Positions 1-7,616 of a DNA stretch of 7,616 nt are shown one piece after another. Both the position numbers and the translations under genes were made by a program. The stretch comes from DAOTXL01 sp034434895 (GTDB lineage Bacteria > Chloroflexota > Anaerolineae > JAAYZQ01), in assembly GCA_034434895.1 (NCBI GenBank), contig DAOTYI010000118.1:1-7616 (forward strand), written 5' to 3'. Under the pieces are notes generated by a model, which was given only the letters and a program-made list of their open reading frames with translations, did not search any database and had not been told where the DNA came from. How positions within the stretch are numbered: the stretch's first letter is position 1; each line of letters starts with the position of its first letter.

Positions 1-122
1 TGGGCCTGGCCCCCTACCACGACTTTGAGGATCAGATCCCGGCCGACCTCAAGAAGGAGGTCGAGGAGATTCAGAAGGGGATCATCGCCGGCACGATCAA
101 GACCGGCTGGCCGGTCCCATAG
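1..122 (+). CDS. BMP-family (BmpA/PnrA-like) substrate-binding lipoprotein, C-terminal end only
   Basis: This is the tail of an open frame that enters from the left edge; the first complete codon is at 3 and the stop is TAG at 120-122. The 39 visible residues begin GLAPYHDFEDQIPADL and end KTGWPVP. The GLAPYHDFED element, followed by an amphipathic helix rich in K and E and an AGTIK turn, is typical of the end of BMP-family substrate-binding proteins such as PnrA and NupN. These are lipoproteins outside the membrane that hand purine nucleosides or similar ligands to their permeases. The ATPase and two permeases of the same family follow directly, which strongly supports the call. The lipobox and binding residues lie outside the window, so the ligand cannot be judged. 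Nucleoside is the family default, not something read from this sequence. Confidence 0.85.
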   Translation, partial: GLAPYHDFEDQIPADLKKEVEEIQKGIIAGTIKTGWPVP

Positions 123-146
123 CCGGACGGTCCAGGGTGCGATTCT

Positions 147-182
147 ACGGGCGGTGCTGGGCGCAGGCTCAGCACCGCCTGT
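147..182 (+). promoter_or_regulatory. Strong hairpin between binding-protein and ATPase genes
   Basis: A perfect 10-base inverted repeat, GGCGGTGCTG (150-159) and CAGCACCGCC (170-179), extends outward by a G-T, a C-G and an A-T pair. It extends inward by a G-T, a G-C and a C-G pair, closing on a four-base GCAG loop (163-166). That gives 16 pairs in 36 bases. No T-run follows, so it is not a standard intrinsic terminator. Its place just after the binding-protein stop suits an mRNA-stabilising or processing element that keeps binding protein in excess over the membrane parts, as known for other importer operons. Partial attenuation is an alternative. The structure is seen in the sequence; the role is inferred. 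Confidence 0.7.
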
Positions 183-246
183 CTTGGAGACATTCGTCAT
201 CGGTCGGTCACAGACCCCCGGCGAGCGGAGAAATCCGGCGTGATAG

Positions 247-252
247 AAGGAG
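247..252 (+). promoter_or_regulatory. Ribosome binding site that sets the ATPase start
   Basis: AAGGAG lies five bases before the ATG at 258. It favours that ATG over an in-frame GTG at 240, which lies upstream of this site and would add six residues not matching the family's start. Confidence 0.8.
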
Positions 253-257
253 TGATC

Positions 258-2148
<1,891 letters not shown>

Positions 2149-2156
<8 letters not shown>

Positions 2157-3573
2157 GCAAAGGTTGAGTCAACGGATAGCCGCGCTGCCCCTGTGGACCA
2201 GGCTGGTCCTGCCGGCAGCTTTGATCATTCTGGCGGTTTTGTTCAGCAGATGGCTGGTGCTGCTCCTGCTGATCGGGTTGGGCCTGTGGCCGCTCACGTT
2301 GCTGGTCGGGCTGGGGGTGTTGGCCCTGATCTCGATCCGGCGCGGCGGCTGGCCGTGGCTGAAAGCCTGGCTGGTCGGTCGGCTGCGCGGGCTGGTCGGG
2401 CCGGCCCTGGCGGTGGTCACGGCGCTGATCATCGGCGCCGTCGTCATTATGGTCACCGACTCGGAGGTGTACGCTGCGCTGGGCGAGGGGCGGATCGGCG
2501 CGGCGATCAGGGTGGCCCTGGCCGACCTGGGGCAGGCCTATGGCGCGCTCTATGTGGGGGCGTTGGGCAACCCCCTGAATATCCTGGCCGGGATCGGTCA
2601 GTGGCTGACCGGTGGGGAGATCCAGCCGCTGATCAGCTCGCTGCGCGGCCCCAGCGATAGCCTGGTCCAGTCGGTGCCCTATATCTTTGCCGGGCTGGCG
2701 GTCGCCCTGGGCTTTCGCGCCGGCCTGTTCAACATCGGCGCCGAGGGGCAGATCGGCATCGGCTGGCTGGCAGCGGTCGTCGTTGGGTTCTCCCTGCCCG
2801 GCCTGCCGGCGGTCATCCTGTTGCCGTTGGCGATCCTGGTCGGGGCAGCGGCCGCCGGCCTGTGGTCTGCCATCGCCGGGTTCCTCAAAGCCCGGACCGG
2901 TGCCCACGAAGTGATCACCACCATCATGCTGAACTATGTCTCCTTCCGCCTCAGCGCCTGGATCCTGTGCGGCCCCCTGGAGGTCACGCAAGGGACCTGT
3001 CGCACGCGGGAGATCGTCCCTGCGGCCTACCTGCCCCGGTTTCTGAGCCACCCGGTGACGCTGCACTGGGGATTTTTCCTGGCGTTGCTGGCAGCGGTGG
3101 CGATGGGCTGGTACCTGTTTCGGACGACGTGGGGCTTTGAACTGCGGACGGTGGGGGCCAATCCCAACGCGGCCCACTATGGCGGCATCAAGGTCGGCAG
3201 GACCTATGTGGTGACCATGTTTCTGAGCGGCTGTCTGGCCGGCCTGGCCGGGGCGAGCCAGGGCCTGGGCATCACCCACAACATCGCACTGGGCTTCCAG
3301 TCCGGCTACGGCTTTGACTCGATCGCCCTGGCGCTGCTGGGCAAGAGTCACCCTGCCGGCGTCGTGGCGGCCAGCATCCTGTTCGGCGTGCTGCGCGCCG
3401 GGGCCAGCCGCATGCAGTCGGTCGCCGGCATCCCCACCGAGATCGTGCAGATCGTCCAGTCCATGGTCATCATCTTTATCGCCGCACCGGCGATCATCCA
3501 GACCCTCTACCGTCTGCGCCAGGCCAGACGGGAAGAGGCGGAAATCGTGTTCTCGCGGGAGGCAGGGGCGTAA
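2149..3573 (+). CDS. BMP-family ABC importer permease 1 (NupP/YufP-like), extended N-terminus
   Basis: A 474-residue polytopic membrane protein, one half of the transport channel. The conserved core starts near residue 172. It shows GLAVALGFRAGLFNIGAEGQ (182-201), the GAHEVITTIMLNYV element (251-264), GANPNAAHYGGI (336-347, the likely region contacting the ATPase), and the Gly/Ala-rich stretch around GFDSIALALLGKSHPAG (388-404). This pattern is typical of the first permease of BMP transporters, in the BPD_transp_2 (LivM/RbsC-like) superfamily. Typical members are about 350-370 residues. The excess is mainly at the N-terminus, where hydrophobic stretches at about 19-33 and 35-62 precede a family-like first helix at 82-102, plus a loop insertion near 141-170. 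The TTG start is chosen for its strong ribosome site; the gene overlaps the ATPase by 8 bases, suggesting coupled translation. The next gene starts three bases after the stop. Confidence 0.93.
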
Positions 3574-3576
3574 GAG

Positions 3577-4851
3577 ATGGCAGCACAAGCACAGACGGTG
3601 AGCCTTTCGAAAGGGTTTAGCCTGAGCCGGCGCGATGTGATGATCTCGGCAGGAATGCTGATCCTGGGAGCCATCATCGTGCTGTTGGGGCGGTTTGGCG
3701 ATTCCCCGGCGGATCGATCGACCTTCACCGACCAGACCCTGGGGACCCTCTTTTCCCTGCCCTCCCAGGCCACGTTGTATACGGTCGGCATCATCTGCTT
3801 CTTTGTGGCCGGGTTACGGCTGTACCGGGGCCTCGGTTCGGTGCGCACCTTCCTGGTCTGGGGGGTGGTGTTCCTGGCAGCCTTTTCTTTTCTGGTATGG
3901 ATTACCAGCGGCACGAGCCTGAATCTGCCGGGGATGATCCAGGCCACCCTGACGGCAGCCACACCGCTGACGTTGGGCGCCATGTCCGGCATCTTTTGTG
4001 AGCGGTCGGGCATCATCAACATCGCCATCGAAGGGATGATGCTGGCCGGGGCTTTGACGGCGGTGGCCTTTGCTTCCATCTTTCATAGCCTGTGGATCGG
4101 GTTACTGGCAGCCAGCCTGACCGGCGGGTTGATGGCCATCTTGCATGCCGTGCTGTCAATCAGGTACAAAGTGGATCAGATCATCTCCGGCACGGTGATC
4201 AATATCCTGGCCTCCGGCGCGACCCGCTTTCTGAATATCCGCCTCCTGGAGCCGGCCGGCCTGAGCACGCCGGGCCACTTTGCCCAGATCAGCATCCCGG
4301 TGCTGAGCAAGATCCCGATCATCGGCCCTATCCTGTTCACCAACGATCCGACGGTGTTCATCATGCTCATCCTGCTGCTGGTGGTGAACTATGTCCTCTT
4401 TGCCACGCCGTGGGGCCTGCGGATGCGGGCCTGCGGCGAGCATCCGCGCGCGGCCGACACGGTGGGGGTGCATGTGAACCGGATGCGCTATGTCAGCGTC
4501 ATCATCGGCGGGCTGATCGCCGGCATCGGCGGGGCTTACTTTTCGCTGGGCCAGGTGGGGACGTTCGAGGACAATATGACCGGCGGGCAGGGCTTTGTGG
4601 CCCTGGCGGCCATGATCTTTGGCGGCTGGAATCCGATCGGCGCCTTTCTGGCTGCCCTGCTCTTTGGGTTTGCCGATGCGTTGCAGGTCAAGATGCAGAT
4701 CCTGCAGCCGGTGCTCCCCTTCCTCAACGTGCCGATCCCACCCGAGTTCCTGCAAACGGTGCCCTACGTGCTGACCATCGTCGTCCTGGCCGGGGTCGTG
4801 GGCCGGGCAATCCCGCCGGCAGCGGAAGGCAAGCCGTATGAGAAGCAATGA
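3577..4851 (+). CDS. BMP-family ABC importer permease 2 (NupQ/YufQ-like), extended N-terminus
   Basis: A 424-residue membrane protein, the second channel subunit. Family landmarks are CERSGIINIAIEGMMLAGA (141-159), the DQIISGTVINILA helix (200-212), GEHPRAADTVGV (287-298, likely ATPase-contact region) and GGQGFVALAAMIFGGWNPIGA (336-356). Usual members are about 300-320 residues and begin close to the helix before the ERSG motif. Here about 110 extra residues come first, with three likely membrane helices near 20-38, 66-82 and 89-110 and a polar loop of about 25 residues between the first two. The ATG at 3577 follows the permease 1 stop by three bases, with AGGGG eight bases upstream. The last 14 bases overlap the next gene. 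The family call is secure; the extension's role is unknown. Confidence 0.93.
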   Translation: MAAQAQTVSLSKGFSLSRRDVMISAGMLILGAIIVLLGRFGDSPADRSTFTDQTLGTLFSLPSQATLYTVGIICFFVAGLRLYRGLGSVRTFLVWGVVFLAAFSFLVWITSGTSLNLPGMIQATLTAATPLTLGAMSGIFCERSGIINIAIEGMMLAGALTAVAFASIFHSLWIGLLAASLTGGLMAILHAVLSIRYKVDQIISGTVINILASGATRFLNIRLLEPAGLSTPGHFAQISIPVLSKIPIIGPILFTNDPTVFIMLILLLVVNYVLFATPWGLRMRACGEHPRAADTVGVHVNRMRYVSVIIGGLIAGIGGAYFSLGQVGTFEDNMTGGQGFVALAAMIFGGWNPIGAFLAALLFGFADALQVKMQILQPVLPFLNVPIPPEFLQTVPYVLTIVVLAGVVGRAIPPAAEGKPYEKQ

Positions 4852-6016
4852 TCTGTCCGGGCTGGCCCAGGCCATAGCCAGCCCGGATGCTCTCCGCGCC
4901 TATCTGGAGCAGCACTATGGCCGGCCGGAAGCGGCCGCCCTGTCACCCTGGCAGCGGGTCGAGACCGCGCTGGCCCATCGCCAGCCGGACCGCGTGCCCT
5001 TTGACTTTTGGGCGGTGCCGGAGGTGTGGGAACGGCTGCGCACGGCGCTGGACACCGACGACGAGGCGGTGTTGCGCCTGCTGGGAGTGGATTGCCGCAT
5101 GGTCACCACCCGCTACGTGGGGTCCAGGGCCCGCACCCTGCCCGACGGCACTTATATTGATGCCTGGGGCACTCACCGCCGGCTGGTGCACCACCCCTTC
5201 GGCACCTATGGCGAATATGCCAGCCACCCCCTGGCCGACGCCCAAACCGTCGCCGACGTGCTGGCCTGGGATTGGCCCAGCCCTGACGACTGGGATGTGT
5301 CGGAGGTGCGGGCGCAATGCGAGCGGTTGAACGCGGAGGTGCGCTATCATCTGCGCTACGAGGTGGGCGGCATTTTCGAGTGGTCGTGGGCGCTGCGGGG
5401 CTTCGAGCGCTTTCTGCTCGACCTGGTGGAAAAACCGGAGATCGCCTGCGCCATTATGGACCGCTTCACTGACATTTACATCGAAAACACCCGGCGGGTA
5501 ATCGAAGCAGCCGGCGGCCTGCTGGACATGGTCTACACCTATGACGATGTGGGCATCCAGAGCGGGCCGCTCCTGTCGCCCAGGATGTGGCGCACCTACA
5601 TCCTGCCCCGGCACCAGCGGCTCAACGCGGCCATCCGCGCAGCCCGCTACCCGGTCAAGATCATGTACCATTCCTGTGGGGCTGTCTATCCTTTTATCGC
5701 CGCCTTTGTGGATGAGATGGGCATTGACGTGCTCAATCCCCTTCAACCCCGGGCGGCGGGCATGGATCTGCGCCGCATCAAGGCCGAGTTCGGCGACCGG
5801 CTGTCGTTCCACGGCGCGATTGACATCCAACACACCCTGCCGCACGGCACCCCGGCCGAGGTCCAGGCCGAGGTGCAGGAACGATGCGAAATCCTGGGGC
5901 GGGGAGGAGGCTACATCTGCGCCTCAGCCCACTATCTCCAGGCCGACACGCCGCTGGAGAATATTGTGGCAATGTACACAACGCAGCGAGAACTGGACCT
6001 GGAGGGAACCAGATGA
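4838..6016 (+). CDS. Uroporphyrinogen decarboxylase (URO-D) superfamily protein, probable methyltransferase type
   Basis: A 392-residue soluble protein with the URO-D superfamily pattern. SPWQRVETALAHRQPDRVPF (36-55) matches the family opening, YTYDDVG (233-239) lies in the core, and HSCGAVYPFI (278-287) is followed by NPLQPRAAGMD and HGAIDIQHTLPHGTP. H278, C280 and C361 form an H-x-C...C arrangement like the zinc site of MtaA/CmuA-type corrinoid:thiol methyltransferases, which true heme-pathway HemE enzymes lack. This favours a zinc-dependent methyltransferase over heme synthesis, but the family holds many enzymes of unknown reaction. No corrinoid protein is encoded in the window. GGAAGG sits eight bases before the ATG. 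The gene overlaps permease 2 by 14 bases and the next gene by four, so it is very likely in the importer operon and may act on the imported compound. Superfamily secure; substrate unknown. Confidence 0.85.
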   Translation: MRSNDLSGLAQAIASPDALRAYLEQHYGRPEAAALSPWQRVETALAHRQPDRVPFDFWAVPEVWERLRTALDTDDEAVLRLLGVDCRMVTTRYVGSRARTLPDGTYIDAWGTHRRLVHHPFGTYGEYASHPLADAQTVADVLAWDWPSPDDWDVSEVRAQCERLNAEVRYHLRYEVGGIFEWSWALRGFERFLLDLVEKPEIACAIMDRFTDIYIENTRRVIEAAGGLLDMVYTYDDVGIQSGPLLSPRMWRTYILPRHQRLNAAIRAARYPVKIMYHSCGAVYPFIAAFVDEMGIDVLNPLQPRAAGMDLRRIKAEFGDRLSFHGAIDIQHTLPHGTPAEVQAEVQERCEILGRGGGYICASAHYLQADTPLENIVAMYTTQRELDLEGTR

Positions 6017-6396
6017 TCCAAAGTATCCTGAGAACGATTTTGGCGGTAGCCTTGTTGCTCCTGCTGATCCTGGTGGTGGCCCTGGCACTCGGCCTGGCCG
6101 GTGCCCTGGGGATCGTAGCCGTGGGCTGGGTCGTCACCCGTGCCTTCTCCGATCTGTCCCTCTTTGAAGCGAGCCTCATTGCCCTCATCGCCGAGACCGG
6201 CTTGCTCCTCGTGGCCTATCGCCTCTTGACCATTTCCTTCAACCCGGTTGTGAAGGTCGGAGTGGAAGAGGAAGAGGGAGAGGAGGAGGAAGAGTTCGAG
6301 CCGCCCATCGTCCCCTGGCGACGCAGCAGGCCGACCGATCCGGCCCGTTCTGCTGACCGGGACAGAAAGCAGCGGGGCTACCCCAAACGCCGGTAG
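6013..6396 (+). CDS. Small membrane protein of unknown function, acidic block and basic tail
   Basis: I do not recognise this 127-residue protein. The ATG overlaps the previous stop as ATGA, and GGAGGG lies six bases upstream. Residues ~6-43 are almost wholly hydrophobic, long enough for two short helices or a hairpin; a further helix spans ~49-73. Then comes a run of nine Glu with one Gly (85-94), a short PPIVPW stretch, and a tail (103-127) rich in Arg and Lys with many Asp, ending in PKRR. The soluble end thus has a strong negative-then-positive charge split. As the last gene of the importer operon it could be an accessory or scaffold membrane subunit, but nothing in the sequence shows that. 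Expression is plausible from the ribosome site and coupling. Confidence 0.75.
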   Translation: MIQSILRTILAVALLLLLILVVALALGLAGALGIVAVGWVVTRAFSDLSLFEASLIALIAETGLLLVAYRLLTISFNPVVKVGVEEEEGEEEEEFEPPIVPWRRSRPTDPARSADRDRKQRGYPKRR

Positions 6397-6400
6397 CGAC

Positions 6401-6440
6401 ATGGGCCGGGGTGAGCGATCATGGCGCCGGGGTGACGATC
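6401..6440. repeat. Imperfect 20-base tandem duplication at convergent gene ends
   Basis: Two adjacent 20-base units, 6401-6420 and 6421-6440, share ATGG, then GCCGGGGTGA, then CGATC. They differ only by a C gained before GCCGGGG and a G lost after TGA in the second unit. The minus-strand lipoprotein's stop (6419-6421) sits on the junction, so its last codons come from one unit and its 3' flank from the other. It looks like a small slippage duplication. Confidence 0.7.
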
Positions 6441-6805
6441 TGGAACTCGACACCCAAAGTCCGGCCGGCCTTTATCTGGGCCATGCGGCTGGTGACCTTG
6501 GCCCCCCGGATCCACACCTCCACCAGATACCTGCCCGGCTTTAACGACGCCGAGAAAGCCCCGTTCGCATCGGTCACCTGGCGGTAGACGGTGTTGGTCT
6601 TCTCATAGATGTCCAGGGTGGTTACTTCCTGGGCTTTTTTCAGTTCAAACACCCTGATCTCCGCGCCGACCACCGGCTTCCCATCCTCCACCTGGATGAC
6701 CGTTCCGCTCAGCGTCCCCGACCCGCCGCTACAACCGGACAGGCTCAGGGCCAAAGCGGCCAATACGATCCCAAGGCTGTAGACTGAGATCCAACGTTTC
6801 AACAC
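6419..6805 (-). CDS. Small lipoprotein with carboxypeptidase-regulatory-like beta-sandwich
   Basis: From the GTG at 6805 the protein has 128 residues. It opens with a short basic region (LKRW), a hydrophobic helix and a lipobox LSGC with the lipidated Cys at residue 25, so it should be a membrane-anchored lipoprotein. The rest resembles the transthyretin-like CarboxypepD_reg fold: SGTVIQVEDGKPVVGAEIRV, a DANGAFSASLKPGRYLVEV turn, and a final strand ending IVTPAP. No catalytic residues are evident, so a binding or structural role outside the cell is likely. An in-frame GTG at 6817 overlaps the previous stop (GTGA) but has no ribosome site; TTG at 6802 is another candidate. The strong AGGAGG at 6814-6809 lies after the 6817 start and so favours 6805 or 6802. 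It follows the M23 peptidase gene directly and probably shares its transcript. Confidence 0.8.
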   Translation of the reverse strand: MLKRWISVYSLGIVLAALALSLSGCSGGSGTLSGTVIQVEDGKPVVGAEIRVFELKKAQEVTTLDIYEKTNTVYRQVTDANGAFSASLKPGRYLVEVWIRGAKVTSRMAQIKAGRTLGVEFQIVTPAP

Positions 6806-6808
6806 TCT

Positions 6809-6814
6809 CCTCCT
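6809..6814 (-). promoter_or_regulatory. Ribosome binding site for the lipoprotein gene
   Basis: Reading on the minus strand, AGGAGG runs from 6814 to 6809. It lies three bases before GTG 6805 and six before TTG 6802, and within the coding frame if GTG 6817 were used. It therefore argues for one of the two inner starts. Confidence 0.6.
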
Positions 6815-7616
6815 CACTGCCCGGTTTCAATCAAGACAAAGGCGATCTCGCCCGGTTTGACCGTCACCGGCCGGACATACGATCTCTCTCCAAACTTGAC
6901 CTTGACTAGATAATCGCCGGCGGGCACATAGCCCAGGGCAAAGTTCTCACCCAGCTGGTCGTCGGGGTTCACTTCCCGGCTGGCATAGGTCTGGGTCTGT
7001 CGCCACCATTTGTTCGGCTCAGCAGCACGGAAAAAGGTGACAGGGGTCTCGGCCAGTGGCCGGCGTTGCGCGTCCAGCAGCAGGCCGGCAATGACCCCCT
7101 GGCCCGGCTCAGGCTGCAACCACAAGACCGGGTTGCGGGTGCAGTTGTACTCGTTCCGACCCAGGCGGACCTCCAGGTGCAGGTGGTTGCCCACGGCCAC
7201 GCCGGTCATGCCCACCAGACCCAACACCTCGCCCGGTTCGACGTGCTGCCCTGCCGCCACCGTCACCTGCGACATGTGGCCGTAGAGGAGATAGACCGGC
7301 TGGCCCTGAAACCGCTGGTCCAGCTCCAGGACCACCAGATTGCCGTAGAAATCTGGTTTCAGGCCATAGGTCGTCTCCAGATCATTGCCGGCAACGATGA
7401 CTGTCCCGGCGGCCGAGGCCAGGATCGGCGTGCCGGCCGGGTTCATGTAATCCACGCCGTGGTGCAGGTGATAGCGCCCGCTGCCGGTGGCGCCGTAGGG
7501 GAAGTAGGTGCCCGGGTAGCGGTCGCCGCCGCTATCCGGGCCGATGGGGGGCAGCAGCCACAGGTGGCTCGAAGCCGGCGCCGGGGTGGGGCTGCCAGGA
7601 AGTGGGGCTGTCTCTT
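6814..7616 (-). CDS. M23 (LytM-type) metallopeptidase with C-terminal beta-sandwich domain, N-terminus outside window
   Basis: The frame is open from the right edge to a TGA at 6816-6814, giving 266 visible residues; the true start is beyond 7616. A Pro/Thr/Ala/Ser-rich linker comes first (around PGSPTPAPASS). The peptidase domain then shows all expected zinc and catalytic elements: HHGVD (His codon 7464-7462, Asp codon 7452-7450), YGHMS (His codon 7278-7276) and NHLHLE (His codons 7185-7183 and 7179-7177). GTPILASAAGTVI and a GEVLGLVGMTG turn are also typical. Such enzymes cut peptidoglycan cross-bridges or other glycine-rich peptides outside the cell. From about 7095 to 6817 a second domain follows, with IAGLLLDAQRRPLAETPVTF and VPAGDYLVKV, resembling a CarboxypepD_reg/transthyretin-like sandwich. 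An in-frame GTG at 7455 lies inside the HHGVD motif and cannot be the start, as it would remove the first zinc ligand. The stop overlaps one possible start of the lipoprotein gene. Confidence 0.92.
   Translation of the reverse strand, partial: ETAPLPGSPTPAPASSHLWLLPPIGPDSGGDRYPGTYFPYGATGSGRYHLHHGVDYMNPAGTPILASAAGTVIVAGNDLETTYGLKPDFYGNLVVLELDQRFQGQPVYLLYGHMSQVTVAAGQHVEPGEVLGLVGMTGVAVGNHLHLEVRLGRNEYNCTRNPVLWLQPEPGQGVIAGLLLDAQRRPLAETPVTFFRAAEPNKWWRQTQTYASREVNPDDQLGENFALGYVPAGDYLVKVKFGERSYVRPVTVKPGEIAFVLIETGQ

Noticed and set aside
4943..5845. Antisense open frame of about 300 codons opposite the URO-D gene
   Set aside because: Low-complexity composition, no recognisable motif, and the plus-strand frame has clear family motifs throughout.
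4838..6016. HemE, the heme-pathway uroporphyrinogen decarboxylase
   Set aside because: The protein keeps an H-x-C...C metal-type motif and sits with an importer rather than heme genes; its overall pattern fits the wider methyltransferase-like branch.
6377..6397. Small hairpin GCTACC (6377-6382) with GGTAGC (6392-6397) at the end of the small membrane protein gene, as a terminator
   Set aside because: Only six pairs, a nine-base loop and no T-run on either strand.

Overview
The window is GC-rich (about 60-65% by eye) and almost fully coding. No rRNA, tRNA, CRISPR array or mobile element is visible. The gene content suggests a bacterium with an ABC nucleoside-type importer of the BMP (basic membrane protein) family. 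The style of the genes (tight overlaps, large permeases, an M23 peptidase beside a beta-sandwich lipoprotein, Pro/Thr/Ala linkers) is what I would expect from Chloroflexota, perhaps Anaerolineae. That placement is a guess from style, not a measured result.

Plus strand, 1-6396, is one apparent operon. It begins with the last 39 codons of a BMP-family substrate-binding lipoprotein. A 135-base gap follows, holding a long near-perfect hairpin. Then come a double-domain ATPase (258-2156), permease 1 (2149-3573) and permease 2 (3577-4851). Together these form the expected binding protein / ATPase / permease / permease importer. Downstream, with overlapping starts and stops, lie a uroporphyrinogen-decarboxylase-superfamily enzyme that keeps an H-x-C...C zinc-type motif (4838-6016) and a small unrecognised membrane protein with an acidic block and a basic tail (6013-6396). 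Very short gaps or overlaps link every gene after the ATPase, so the last two probably work with the transporter.

Minus strand, 6419-7616, converges on this operon. It holds an M23 (LytM-type) metallopeptidase with a C-terminal beta-sandwich domain, cut by the window edge, followed by a small lipoprotein with the same kind of beta-sandwich. Both are envelope proteins, unrelated in role to the importer.

The most striking feature is inside the ATPase. About 125 residues, with four predicted membrane-spanning helices and positive-inside charges, are inserted in frame into the first nucleotide-binding domain, between the Q-loop and the signature helix. ATPases of this family are normally about 500-residue peripheral proteins. 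Both permeases also carry extra hydrophobic N-terminal segments. The window may therefore encode a variant BMP importer whose ATPase is itself anchored in the membrane.
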